Shown: positions 12,901 to 24,694 of the stretch, in pieces
Numbering within the stretch: position 1 is the first letter of the stretch
Layout: each line of letters starts with the position of its first letter
NCBI GenBank assembly: GCA_963682175.1
Contig: OY821782.1
Span: 30,587,741 to 30,651,740, forward strand
Direction: 5' to 3'
Origin: Triglochin maritima
Lineage: Eukaryota > Streptophyta > Magnoliopsida > Alismatales > Juncaginaceae
Length of the DNA stretch: 64,000 nt
Position numbers and translations under genes: made by a program
Notes under the pieces: generated by a model
Databases searched by the model: none
Seen by the model: the letters and a program-made list of their open reading frames with translations, nothing else
Told to the model about the DNA's origin: nothing

Positions 12901-13949
12901 AAGCAAACAATCTTGTTACATCATTTTTATTAGATCTAACCTAGCTATCATTGTTGGTAGTCATGGCCACTCCGTGAAAGAAAAGCAAACACTGTTGCTC
13001 GTGACTGATAAGCACCTATCAATGCCCTAAAATATTAGTCTTATCCAAAGTTTTGGATCCATTTGAAAATAGCATTGCATTGCTAACTTTATCAAAGATA
13101 TAAAGCAAAAGACAAATTACTGCTAAATTTATTGCTGAAGCACTTGGTATGGTGTAAACTTCTTTATATATAGCAAAATAAATGTGAAGATGCAGAGATA
13201 AAATAATTTACATTTTTCGGGAAAAAACGAAATACTACAAATAAAAATGTTTTATAATGTGTCAATACAGAAAGAAATCCAATTACAAATCTTTCATTAC
13301 GATTTCTTAGCTAGCTCACATTTTGAAGCGTACTTTTAAGAAAAATAATTTTAAATATAGACTCTAGAGAATATATGGTGAACAAGTCAACAACACAACA
13401 ACTAGACTTATGTGCAAATAAATGTAAATGCAGAAACACAAATCATGATACAAACTTACATTTGAAATTCATTTTGTTTTGAGATGTGCAATTAAATCCA
13501 AAAAATTATCAAAATAAACCTAGACTTACCAAATAACCTCTATAATGCGATTGGATAAGAATGGCCGCCCTTTCTTCTTTTGACATCCTCTTTCTATACT
13601 CCGCCAACCTCACCACCTTGGCCGCAGCCTCGGCCGCCATCACAGCCCCCTCAGTGGCGGCCGCAATCGCCCCATCATCGCCATCAGACGAAATCAACTC
13701 ACCTTCGTCATCGATATTTGTCACGTCTGGGGACATTTCCAGCGGAAAGTTGCCTGCCGGCATGATATCGTTCGACTTGAGGGCAACATCACTCGCCTTC
13801 TAAAAATTCTCATTCAAATTGCACCACAATTTTTGAGAAAAAAGAAGACCAAGAAAAAAAATGTGAAGTGTGGATTTCGGAGATACCTCTTTTATGGAGG
13901 ATTTGAAGGCTCTTTTGACTGATTTGAACCAACTTGATTTCTTCCCCAT
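9221..13949 (-). CDS. IQD (IQ67-domain) calmodulin-binding protein, five exons
   Basis: Exons are 13,887-13,949, 13,530-13,799, 10,063-10,479, 9,705-9,942 and 9,221-9,597. Together they give 1,365 nt (454 codons plus stop) with every phase compatible and GT-AG introns. The start is the conserved IQD N-terminus [15 protein letters not shown]. An alanine-rich segment leads to a first IQ motif ([13 protein letters not shown]) at the end of exon 2. Exon 3 continues [20 protein letters not shown] and then [26 protein letters not shown], the IQ repeats plus basic helices of the IQ67 domain. The intron after the first IQ motif sits where plant IQD genes usually carry one. Exon 4 has polyGln followed by [10 protein letters not shown], a conserved IQD segment. 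Exon 5 has [13 protein letters not shown], which matches the conserved C-terminal motif, plus a Gly run. Family members bind calmodulin and associate with microtubules or the plasma membrane; this copy's own site is not known. No lesion was seen. Confidence 0.93.
9883..9942 (-). repeat. CAG/CAA polyglutamine tract in IQD exon 4
   Basis: Twenty consecutive Gln codons open exon 4. With the last codon of exon 3 this makes a run of 21 Gln. The eight codons at the exon's 5' end are pure CAG; the rest mix CAG and CAA. The tract begins directly at the splice acceptor (attatcattag). Confidence 0.9.
10480..13529 (-). other. Large second intron of the IQD gene (3.05 kb)
   Basis: Donor TTG|GTAAGT at 13,529 and acceptor TGCAG|GCC at 10,480. 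It is far longer than the other introns (about 84, 107 and 120 bp). It holds a tandem repeat at 10,590-11,240 and, at about 11,560-11,750, a segment with 'tagtcccacattgctt' and 'gggttcgtgaacgggacg' that looks like an LTR or TRIM remnant. No gene was seen in 11,750-13,500. Confidence 0.7.
10590..11240. repeat. Threefold tandem repeat inside IQD intron 2
   Basis: A unit starting near 'actagtacgaaatctaattc' recurs at about 10,597, 10,790 and 11,045. Each copy continues through 'aaaccactcac' and 'agtaatgaatttctc'. Copies are about 195-255 bp apart and partly diverged. 'gatcaagttaaccccct' recurs within them. Confidence 0.75.
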
Positions 13950-15440
13950 CAGTGGATAGAAATGGGAATGGAAAGAGCAAAGTTGGAGCTCACAGTGGTA
14001 ATATGTTACTTGAGGTTGGCGTTTTGGAAAGAGAGAAGACAAAGAAACCGAGATAGGAGAGAATATGTGATGTGATAAATGAAGCCATCTGTTATCGCCG
14101 ATCTCATTTATCACTTTTCACGGATCACCACTTAACCGGTTGCATGGGCACTACAAAATTCATTAATTAGTTCACTTATTTGAAATGGTATTGGTTGATG
14201 TGATGAGAGCATGTATTATACAGAATACACATGTAATTGATTAACTATTATAATATGAGGAGAAATCCATGGATTATCTTTAACTTTTATCAACATCTAT
14301 TCACCCTTACTAATAACTTGAATTTCAAACTTTAATTATCAAATCCAAATCATAGTTATTGAATTAGGAATCATATTATAAATTTGTGCGAAAAATCAAA
14401 AAGCTCGGTAGTGAATTGATATAAGGTCAAGAAATGGAGAAATGAATGTACTACATTCGTTAAATGAAACTAATAACTTGATCTCATGTCAAATAACTCC
14501 TTTATTTATTTATTTTGGACATACATAGATAACAGGAATCCTTCGTCAAGATCTGTGGTTCGGATTTTCAATTTAAAGTTTAAATTTTAAGTTATATGCA
14601 ATGATAAATTGATATGTTAATAAAAATCAAGAATAGTGAGTTCATCCTCGTTATAATATAAATGTTAAATGGTTTGAACTTCATGTTTTATGTTTTCGTT
14701 TGTTTTATCTCTCAAGTTAAATGTAAGTCAGAGGAAGACAAATCAAACAATATCGATTTGCATAGACTCAGCTTAATAATTTTTTCCCCAAAGTTTGTAA
14801 CGATGGACAAGATCAAAGAGATAGTCTTTGTCAGATCTCACAACTCCGCTCAAAATTTGTTTTGCCTGGTATATTACTGTTCTCCACTTCAACATAACCA
14901 ATATTTTTGTTTATTATAGTTATCCCATGTGCTATTATTTACCACACCAACAAGTAGGATCAGGTGAGTTGGTGGGTTTGATTTTGGGTACCCAAATGAG
15001 CACACCAAACATTAGCCTTTTTTTACGGTATGGGAAGAAATAATTAATTTTCTAGGCGTATCTCCATATTAGTTATAAGAATTTAGTGGCACCTAAGCAA
15101 CTAGCCTAAAACCAACAAATTTCGCTACTTCAAGCTTTACAATGCACATCAAATGATTTTGTGTTGTACGTACTTTGCATGATGCGTGAATGCATAACAT
15201 TGACCAATATTCGAAAGTGACCAATACAACTAGAATATTCAAATATTCTATTTTAGTTGCCTAGGATGCCGACGATGTTATATATTTCAAGTCAGTTTAT
15301 AGCCTAAACCCACGTAGAAGGTTATTAGAAAACGAAAATTTGACTTTTTATCCTTAAAATGATCCAAAATTGAAGAAAAAAAAATATTGACGTCATCTGA
15401 AAAATATGTTTATTTTTCCATTTCTCTCCAAAATATCAGT
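13950..15440. promoter_or_regulatory. Upstream region of IQD; nothing else recognised
   Basis: The 5' leader and promoter of the minus-strand IQD gene should lie here. An open frame extends upstream of the chosen ATG to 14,114 but has no family similarity, so the conserved MGKKSSWF start was preferred. No clear TATA box could be fixed. The rest is AT-rich sequence without a supported gene. Confidence 0.35.
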
Positions 15441-16610
15441 AACCTTTAAATAAGGAAATCATTCTCACTCTCTCTCTCTCCACCCCTCAATCAAACCCAT
15501 CTCGAGCCGAATCGAACCCAACTTTGGACCCTTTCGAATCCAGATTAGAGAACAACTCCTCCATTGAAGCCGAGGACGAAGGTTAGTTTTAGGACACGTT
15601 TTGTTTGTGTGTTTTTAGTTTTTTGATATAGTTTTTTTAAGGTTAGGTTATTGTTTCTATAAAAAATGTAGTTGATTACCTCTATTGCTATTGATCTGAG
15701 TTTTGTGGACTGGGTTGAAAGTCGAACCATTTTTCTGTGTTTCCGACGATGCTCGATAGGAGCTGGATCATAGTTCGATAGGTACTCGATATGATTTATT
15801 TTGTGCTCGATGTAATGTTGGATTTAACCTCGATAGTTTTGTTTTGTTGTTATTTACTGGAATATTTTGTTTACAAAATGAGTTCGATAAGCGCTCGATA
15901 TAACCTCGGAAGTTTAGACATAAAACAGCAATTCTGAAAAATTCTTGGTTGGTTATGAAAAAGATCATATGGTTTATGGAGATAATGGGGAGTTATTTTA
16001 GGATTATTTTGGCTATTTAAATTGATGAATTTGGAAGAAGAATAAATAAAATTTCATTACACCACTCTCACCAACGATTGGCGACGACGGGAATCGAATG
16101 ACCGCAAGTATTTTTGTTGTTATTTGCTGGGGTATTTATTTTTGCTTAACGTTCTCGATATGAACTCGATAGTATGCTTGATAGGCATGATAGGTTTGAT
16201 AAGTGCTCGATATGAGACAATGGTTATTTTTCCTTTGCAATTTTTCCCTTGGGTTTTAACTGGTTGGTTTTTCATGTTTTGTTTTTGCAGATGCCGAAGT
16301 TAATAGTTTCAATTAAGGATCATTTTCCCTACTGTGTGACATATAGGAGCAGTAAGCCTATGAATGACATAAAAGATAAGTTTCGGCATTACAGGTTGAT
16401 GGAAAGGGTAAAGGAATCCCCCTTCAAATTGTTATTCAAGCTCCTAATAAGGAATTATTTCAATGGAGATCCCAAAATTCAGATATCGTAGTTGGAGGTG
16501 ACATTCAGAAACTGTAGAAATGCTGACGATGTGTATAAGGTGGGCGATCTAGACTGCTGCTTAGCCGCCATCCAAGACACGATGACAAAACTCCCAAATA
16601 GTGGTATGTT
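15440..16610 (+). pseudogene. Transposon-like gene: leader, intron and first coding exon
   Basis: A CT-rich leader (15,465-15,485) is followed by a possible first exon ending at 'gaggacgaag|gttagt'. A 700-bp intron follows, and an acceptor 'tttttgcag' stands directly before ATG at 16,291. The frame from there (MPKLIVSIKDHFPYCVTYRS) is open to 16,491 and continues after one stop to about 16,600. The family is not recognised. It sits head-on to the MULE-type remnant at 17,845-18,850, so it may be part of the same element. It could also be a captured gene piece. Confidence 0.35.
15750..16215 (+). repeat. TCGATA-rich minisatellite in the intron
   Basis: 'gctcgatatgaactcgatag' and close variants (CTCGATA, TTCGATA) recur at least ten times with irregular spacing between 15,750 and 16,215. 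The same TCGA core dominates the array at 17,160-17,785. Confidence 0.6.
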
Positions 16611-17159
16611 TTTGTTATTTCTTTATTTTTGACTTATTGTTATGATAATAAACACTGATATTCCCTTATTTTATTGGGTAGTTTTCTCCCCGAAGACACC
16701 AACAACATCACCATTATTATTGGAACACAACTGCCCCAACTTCGGCATGACATGTCTTGACGAGACACCCATTCCTGACGACACTTCATGGAACACCTCG
16801 AAGACACCAACTGCCCAATTGTGGTATCCCCAGTGCATGACGTGCCTCCTAGTTGTGAAGACCACTCTGGGTGGACCAGAAAATGAGCTCGGTTTTAACT
16901 TTAATGTGCATGTTTTGACGACACAAACTTTTTTTGGTTAATGTTGTTTTATATTTACATACTTTTTTGGTTAAGGTTGGTATACAAACCTTTTGTGGGT
17001 TAATGTTGTTAATGTTTGTCGGTTAATAATTTTTGGTTATTGTTTTTTGAATTTGTTTGAATGTTGTTCTCACTTGCAACAATAAATATTCCGAAGGTAG
17101 TTTTCAGGCATCTGAATGCAACCATAAATATTCATGTAAATAACAACAAATCAAACCTA

Positions 17160-17785
17160 TCAATTCCATGTCAAGTCATATAGAGTCAAGCACTGTCGAG
17201 CTTCCATCGTGTGTGCATCAAGCACTATTGAGTGCAGCATTAAAACTTATCTAAACGACCTGAATGTCATAGGAAAACGACCATCGAGCCTCCATCGTGT
17301 GTGCATCGAGCACTATCGAGTGCAACATTAATCATATCTAAACGAAATCAAATTCTTAGGAAAATGATTGTCGAGCTATATCGAGCAATCAGATGCAACA
17401 ATAAAATATATCTAAACGAACTGAACTTCATAGGAAAATGACCATCGAGCCTCTATCTTGCGTGCATCGAGTAGTATCGAGTGAAGCATTAAAACATATC
17501 TATACGAACTCAAATTAATAGGAAAATGACCATCGAGCATCGAGCACTATCGAGTGCATCATTAAAACATTTTCAAATTAAGGTTGTTCCATACTAATGC
17601 AAGGCATCGAGCACTGTCGAGCTTCCATCATTCTTGATCGCGTACAACAATAGAGCAAAGGAAAACGAACTCAACTTCATAGGATCAAAATTAGTCGTTA
17701 TCGAGCATTATCGAGTGCATTACATTGGATCAAAACGAAGACAACGTTATAGGAAAACAACCATCAAGGTCTATCGAGTACCTGT
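17160..17785. repeat. TCGAG minisatellite array
   Basis: About six irregular units of roughly 80-110 bp. Each holds 'catcgagcactatcgagtgc' or a variant plus 'aacgaactcaacttcatagg' and 'aaaatgaccatcgagc'. The paired TCGAG/CTCGA sites let single units fold back on themselves. No coding capacity. Confidence 0.7.
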
Positions 17786-17844
17786 TCAGAATAAGATAAT
17801 TTAATAAATTTTGAAGTAAAACAATAGATTTATAGTCTAACTTT

Positions 17845-18850
17845 ACATTCCCTCTTATTGTGTTTACTTCCACCATATCTACTGCACTTGTGCGGTTTCG
17901 CTACAACTTTCTTAGAGATTGTAGACGTTTCCTCTTTATCCTTCCTACTTTTTTCTTCTTTGGATGACTAGCTAAAATTTTCTCAACAAGCACGTTCACT
18001 TGCATATTATTTATGTCATTAGGGGCAGTCCATTCATCCTTGTTACCACAAGGGTAAATTATTTCTTTATATGTCTCCATCTACGACTTAGTGGTGAAAA
18101 ATAGGGAACACAAAGAGTAGATATTAACCCCGCGATCAAGAGCTGCAGCAACTGCATGAACACAAGGTATCCCATAATTTACCATAAGAATAAGATTTTG
18201 TCATCAAATTAACCTCACCGTCATCATCCCTATGTAACACATGAAATTCAAACTGATTAAGGTTGTGGATTGTCAATAACCTTGCTTTGTCAACTATTCC
18301 AAATAGATCAAGCTCCATGAGAGGTCACAATTTGGTTTTGCTCGCCTTGGCAGCAGCTCGTCGTTCACAAAACCATGTTTGACGTGTGAACCAGATGTAC
18401 TCCACAAAAGTCATGACTAACCATGTTCTTGCCTCCATGGTTTTGTTGTTTAGGCTTTCAGCGTAATTGCTGGTCATTAAATTGCACTGATTCCCAAGAA
18501 AGTAAGAATGAGTCTACTTATCGAAATCGATGCCTTCAAGATATTCTACTAGGGGAGTATCAATTTCTTTTATCGTGTCCAAGTGCTTCTGGAAATATGA
18601 CTTCCGGAATGCATATGCCGCACACCAGATCTTATCATGAACATCGCAACCACATTCATACAGATGTGGTCGTACCATGCACTATGCTGGGCATCTGGAA
18701 ATACCGTTCCAAAGCATGAATAATGCTAGCATGCATGTCTGGTATAAAAGCTAGGTTCTCGACATCCCTAATGACTTCCTTCAATTTATTCATGATGTAT
18801 TTCAGTAATTCATTTCTGGCTTGATTTCCTGATGTTTAATGAATCCGATT
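17845..18850 (-). pseudogene. Degenerate MULE (MuDR/FAR1-type) transposase
   Basis: Reading the minus strand, 18,850-18,640 encodes DVENLAFIPDMHASI, typical of the MULE catalytic domain region. 18,360-18,300 carries a WFCERRAAAKASKTK-like piece. 18,310-18,115 holds FEFHVLHRDDDGEVNL followed by YGIPCVHAVAAA, the SWIM zinc finger (C-x-H). 17,900-17,850 holds a zinc-knuckle-like CSRYGGSKHNKREC in which the second expected Cys is Tyr. Stops and frameshifts lie between the pieces, so it is dead. Ends of the element were not found. Confidence 0.7.
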
Positions 18851-19539
18851 TGGTTGTTGATGTTTGGGCCCAGATCTAATTACCAAAATACTACTCATAA
18901 ATGTGTGGAGCTTCTTGATTTCATCATTAGTCCTTTTGGTTTTACATCTGGGTCATTCTCTCTTGCACCTCAATCCATAAGTCCTGCAACTTAGTCATTT
19001 TTCTTGCTTTTAAGTCCTTTCTTAGTCTCTTCTTCTCAAACATGTTTATTCCTAAAACTTAAACATAAAACTTGTTACGTAACATTGCTTAGGCTAAAAA
19101 TGAAGGATATAAAATACAATATATGCATGATATGATGTCAATCAACCCATATTATCCGATGGGCTTGCAGATGACATATCATGGGAGCACACTCTTCTAA
19201 TTGATTTGGAAAAGTTTAGTATTGTTTTTTGGGCATGTTTGTTGTTGTACTCTTCCTGTTTTTTATTGTTATGGAACTTGAAGTTTGAAATCAATATAAA
19301 TTGAACTTTTGGAATGTTAGTTGTCTTCTAATTTGGGAATTTTGAAATTTCTCTTTGCTGTGAAAATTGTTGAGATGCTTATCAACGCAACTTTCATTTT
19401 TTATAGCTTTTGTGCTTACGATGCCCAACATCACCTAGAATGAGTCCCAATGTTTGTCGCACTAATATTTTGGCATCTTGATTTCCTGATTGAATAGAAA
19501 CGGAATAAATAGAATTAACCAGTCACTCCAAAGAAAATC

Positions 19540-20010
19540 TAGTGAAAATTACGTGATTCAAGTAAATATTCTCGCCAAAAATCAAATAAGGACATGCCAC
19601 GTCGGATTTTCAGAAAAAACACCAACATGGGAATAAATAGAATGAACAAGTCATCACAAGAAAATATAGGGAAATTTTTATCACTCAAATCCAAATTGTC
19701 GCCAAATATCAAATAAGAATGACATATCACATCGGATTTAGAAAAAAATACCGACGTGCTATTTCTTAATTTGAAGAAACAGAAGGTCACCAGAAATAAA
19801 AATGAAAGGGACATGACATGTCAGATTTTAGGCAAAAAACAGACGTGCTATTTTTATTCTTAAAAAATTATCGCCAAATTCCAATAAGAAAGAAATGTCA
19901 CGTTGTATTTTAGTAAAAAAAAATGGACGTGCTATTTTTTATTCTCAAAAAATTATCACCAAAATTCCAATAAGAAACACACATGTCACGTTAGATTGTC
20001 TATCCACTTA
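19540..20010. repeat. CACTA-type subterminal repeat array
   Basis: At least four units of about 90-125 bp. Each contains 'cgccaaattccaataag', then 'atgtcacgtcggatttt', an A-run, and 'ccgacgtgctatttttatt'. The inverted ACGTCGG/CCGACGT pairs resemble the subterminal binding-site repeats of CACTA elements, as in the arrays of the intact element at 32,866. No terminal CACTA could be assigned. Confidence 0.5.
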
Positions 20011-20429
20011 AAAACAATTAAGAGGAAGTAAAAATTCGTATTGCAAAATATTGGTTTCAAATGTTTTTTTTTGTCATCTTAATTTTACCTTCATACTTTG
20101 CCCGTTCCAAATAATACACATACATGTTGCCTTTTTATTTTAAGATTTTCACTAAACCGAAGAAATAATTCTAGAAGTTGAACGCATATATCCTTAAAGG
20201 CTTAAAGAAAATTGCCATACACACCATCCTTATCAATGATTAAAGAAGATTTAATGGAAATGTCAAAAACGTTATTCCTGCTCACGAACGTAACAATTTT
20301 ACAATTTGGTTAGATTTGAAGAACCCTCTGGAAGAGGCAATAAAAATGATAGAAAACAGCGAGAAAATGATGGTAAGGTGACGCATCTGGCAACATCTAG
20401 CAAGTAGCAAATCTCTGCCCTCTGGTATA

Positions 20430-20792
20430 GGACACAAAACATGAAAATGATTTCATGCCATGCACATATACTTGTATTATACATACTTTTATCTTAATAG
20501 ATGATCAAGACTCAAGGAAAAAAAAATTTAATTCAAGACATGTAATCAAACTTTTGAAGATATGTAATTTTATCTTTATTTAAGTCATTAGGAATCTTTG
20601 TAAGCTTGAGCATATTTATTAGTATATCCATCCACATTCACTCTATGTTCTGTCTAGAAGTCACATACAAAATCTCATATTATTTGGACTTTAATAGATC
20701 ACTCATACATTACTGGGAAAACCTCTCAAACCCAACTTTGGTCTACCTATGTAAACTGGTCAACCGAAACTTACCTTTCGTCCGTCTGTTTG
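20430..20792 (+). mobile_element. SIRE-type LTR fragment (target of the Tat insertion)
   Basis: Aligns by eye with about 31,740-31,960 of the SIRE-type LTR: 'agactcaag', 'gacatgtaatcaa', 'taagcttgagca' and then 'ggtcaaccgaaac' occur in the same order. It ends with GTTTG, immediately followed by the Tat LTR. The sequence beyond CAAAC at 39,661 (read on the minus strand) is likewise GGTCNACC-rich, as expected for the other part of the same LTR. Confidence 0.5.
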
Positions 20793-23700
20793 TGTTGACA
20801 CAAAAAACATCCCAAATCAAAATAAAATTTTCAATGATTGTCGACCAATTATCGTCCCAACTTAGTGGAAACATAGGCGATTTGGAACTCAATCGAGACG
20901 AAGACTAAGCAAATTAAATGAAATGAAAATTAAGGAATTATTTATCTCTTGATCTATGTTTATTAAATTGGACATGGAAATAGAAAAAAAACATGAAGAG
21001 ATGTGGAATATCACAAGATGTAAGGGTGAAAATGAAATTTTGCCACTAAATAAATAAAATAAAATGGTTGATTTTAAGCATATACGTAATTAATTTACTA
21101 TCTTATTTTCAAACAAAAAAAGAGAGATCAAGGTCATACATACACGTTCATGCATACAAAACCACCTCCACCTTAACCACTACATCCCACTTTGACCCTC
21201 ACCTTTCATGAATGTAGGTGAGAATTAATCTTATGCTTAGTCATCTTAGTTTCACCAACCAAAATCACACTGCTATTTAATTATAAAAATATTTGAGTCA
21301 TACGTAGTAATTGGGCAACATGAATCTTAACTTCCAATACATGATCCCATCCACTTACCCCATGATCACATACGTTCACCCACGATGTCCTTAATATCCT
21401 CGTCATCGCCATCCTATAAATACCTTGTTAACTCCTTGGATGAGGAGAGTTTTTTTTTGGAGACAGACATCAAAAAAAATCGTGAGAAGATAAAAGGAGG
21501 AAAATAGGGTAACGTGAGGGAGCTGAGAAGAGTTTGTTCATTGTTGAATAGAGGAAGATCAACATCCTCCCAACAAGCAACAGACGCAGGTTTCATCCAA
21601 CGCCGACTCCAACTCCGCGGTTGTGCCGACTCCAGCAACAACAACTCTAGCTTCATTAAACGTCTGTAGTAATTCCGGCAAGTGCAGCATTAGCGCCGAC
21701 GATCGCTTCGTCGAAATAATAATAACAATAATAATTTTAATAAAAATGTGCACGGGTGGCTACTCGCTTGGGGATCCGTATCCATCCGTGTACTTAACGA
21801 CCGTTCCGGTCAACATCCTCCTTTTAAGGAATCGAATCCGGACGGTCGCCCGTTTGGCCAAATGGCCACCTCCCTTGGGGAATCGTGCCTGTTTGGCTTG
21901 GGAAAAATACGACTTCCCGGCCTCTTCCTTTTGAGGAATCGAACCCGGTTTGATCGTTTATATTTTGGTAAAACAAAAGGACGCCGGAAGGCTGCCGAAA
22001 TTTATCGATAAACTTACAAAATAAACACACAAGTTTCCATGTTTGATAATAATAATAAAAAATACATAAACAGAACCCTATCAAAGCCACGTCGAAGTGT
22101 TGAAACCAAATGAACATGTCCAAAGCATAAAGCAGTATTGCACCTCATGGTGTGGATCGAAACCAATCAGGACAAAATATAGAAGTAACATACTACAAAC
22201 CTATGCGTGCTTTGGTCAATGTCTACGCTCAACCGTTCATAAGACGTGACCAAGGAAATATCGGTTATGTTACAAACTGGATTCGTTGCGACATCTTTAG
22301 TGAAGAATTAATAATTAAAGCCTCACGTAATATGTAGAGGTTTGGATAAATCGGTACATATTCAGATCTTTTGAAGAATACTTAAATACCAATATAACAC
22401 TTAGCCTCAATACGATAAAGTATTAGGGTCAACGCATAAGACCAACTAAACAGAAATTAACACAAAGTCTAGATATGAGTTCTTCAGTGATCCAAAAACT
22501 CTATATGCTCGGAACAATGTGTGTCAATAATTTCAGAACAATGTGTGTCAATAATATCATGTGGTACATACGGAGTGATGGATACACAATAGTTTTAATC
22601 ATAACCGAATTCATCTAAGCTCACAACATATGCAATCAAGGTATGAACTTGTCGTATTGAGATGGACAGCAATCAGTCAAATATACGGTGAATGGGAACC
22701 GGACAGCCGGCTTGAGACAAATCTAAATATTTGAATGAGTGCATAACACTTATGTAACTGAATTAAGATTAATATTAAGCAATTGCACAACATTCGTCGT
22801 GGTAATTGACGGAGTCTGTGGTGTTTGACCACGCATGGATTTCATAAGGTTTTAATCTTGTTTTACAATATACAAGCACAGACCTTAGGTATCCACAATG
22901 TTTGATGCGCTCTCAAGAAAAAAAATTAAAGATCTTAATAATCTATAATTTAAGATCTAATGAGGGAGCATGGATAACTGGACGTTCATTAGCTTATATA
23001 ACCTTTCTCATGGTACTAATTTACGTTACAACCTTGTATCATATATAAATATGATTTCAAATATTCACCCTTAGTAATATAAAACTCTCATGTTTGAGGA
23101 AAGGAGAAAGAAAAGAAAGTAAGGTCATGTACCTCACGTACATGTATGAATCAGGCATATGAGCTGGGCTTTTTGCATGCCTCCCTATAAATAAGTTAAA
23201 TTTAAGGAAATGACTCCCAAATATGCGACGAAAGAAAAGTAGTTCACTAATGTGATGAGATCAAAAATCCACCCCTAAATGTGGATAAATTGCAAAATAA
23301 ATATTTAAAGTTACAAAATATGTCAACCAACCTAAAAATCGAAAACAAACATAAAACCTAAATATTGACTGCTCTAATAATAAGTGAGGATGCACGCCAA
23401 GTTGGATCTTGGGTTCCCTCTCTATTATCGTTGGCGTGATCAAAAACTAAAATATGGACTACCTTAGTCGTAAGTGAGGATGCACGCCAAGCTTGATCTT
23501 GGGTTCTCTCTCCCTTACTGGCAATGGTGTCTTCATTTAACAAATCAAATAAACAAAACAAAATATATACAAAACACCTCCGGGTCATGAGGTTAAACTG
23601 TCCAACACACTTAACAAATTATATACATAAAATATTTTCCTAGTTATGAGATTAAACTAACTATTTGATGATATTTAAATATAAGAATCATCGTCAATAT

Positions 23701-24598
23701 AACAAAGACGCATACACAAATGCCTCCGGGTCACGAGCCTAAACTGACCAAAACATCATAATACCCATATTAAAGGGGATAATTGTCCAAACAAGTCTAA
23801 AACACATCCCTCTGGGTTACGAGGCTAAACTGACCAAAACATTCTAATATCTATATTAAAAATAATAATTATCCAAACCGGTCAAATACACATAAATATC
23901 ACCTCCTAGGTTACGAGGCTAAACTAATCTAACCCTTAGCAATATTTAGTAATGAGATAAACTAAAGTCGTCATACTCAAACAAAGCATATACACAATGT
24001 TGTCCTGAACAGGGGAATAAAATGTTTACGATGTCTCCTATAATACGAGACAACACCCCATATATACAAAATACCTCCTAGGTTACGAGGCTAAACTAAC
24101 CATTTGTACGATATTCTAATATAAGAATTATCGTTGATAAATCGAATATATGTAACTCCTCATTGTGACGAGGTTAAACTCACTAATATTAGGTTGTCTT
24201 CGTGATAAAGTTGAAGCACCAAAACAAACATATACAAAACCCTCCTAGGTCAATAGGCTAAACTGACCATACTGTTACGATATATCACAACAAAAGGGAG
24301 ATAATAGTCGAACCGATCAAAGTACGAGTTGATATATCCTCGTCCTAAAGATATCAAAATATAAAAATCCTATTAATAAGGCATATCTGGAATTGTTAAT
24401 ATAATGACAATTTTAGTCTTTTGCAAAAGGATGCTTATGCAACGTGTTTAATTCCAGTACAAATGAATGATATGAGTATGACACGATGAGGCATTCTTCT
24501 ATACGAAGTTGTAAGGTGCGGAATTCCATCATGAATTCTTGAGAGGTCTTCGCAACACCAATATATAAAACAAAAGAACAAAAAACCCACGTTAAACA
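20793..24598 (+). mobile_element. Tat-lineage Ty3/gypsy 5' LTR (3,806 bp)
   Basis: Starts TGTTGACAC, ends GTTAAACA, and a PBS follows at 24,602. It is near-identical over its whole length to the inverted LTR at 39,667-43,573. It includes a B-box-like tandem block (21,755-21,965). At about 23,570-24,290 a repeat series built on 'ggttacgaggctaaactgacc' occurs. At 23,375 and 23,470 lies a 45-bp module around 'gaggatgcacgccaag' that also recurs downstream of pol. The outer flank is GTTTG. Confidence 0.85.
21755..21965. repeat. B-box-like tandem units in the Tat 5' LTR
   Basis: On the minus strand, four units of about 55-65 bp contain GGGTTCGATTCC (twice) or the related GGGTACGATTCC/GGGTACGGATCC, each followed by a small hairpin such as 'ccccaaggga'. 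GGTTCGATTCC matches the T-loop / RNA polymerase III B-box consensus. There is no complete tRNA fold. Confidence 0.6.
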
Positions 24599-24601
24599 GA
24601 A

Positions 24602-24620
24602 TGGCACACCCGGTGGGACC
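24602..24620 (+). other. Primer-binding site of the Tat element
   Basis: TGGCACACCCGGTGGGACC lies 3 bp after the LTR end, the normal PBS position. PBS sequences of this form (TGGC...CCGGTGGGAC) are familiar from Tat-type elements. I could not assign the tRNA with certainty. Confidence 0.7.
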
Positions 24621-24694
24621 TCTCATCCTCGTAGTCATGTCTCGTGTCACTAATCTAACATAAAACCTTCCACATTGTACATGAATGAAAATTT

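Noticed and set aside
13561..13803. Plus-strand open frames opposite IQD exon 2
   Set aside because: They are shadows caused by the GC-rich, alanine-coding exon on the minus strand and have no family similarity or splice context.
17160..17785. CRISPR-like array
   Set aside because: Units are irregular in length and sequence, there are no uniform spacers, and the DNA is plant nuclear. It is a minisatellite.
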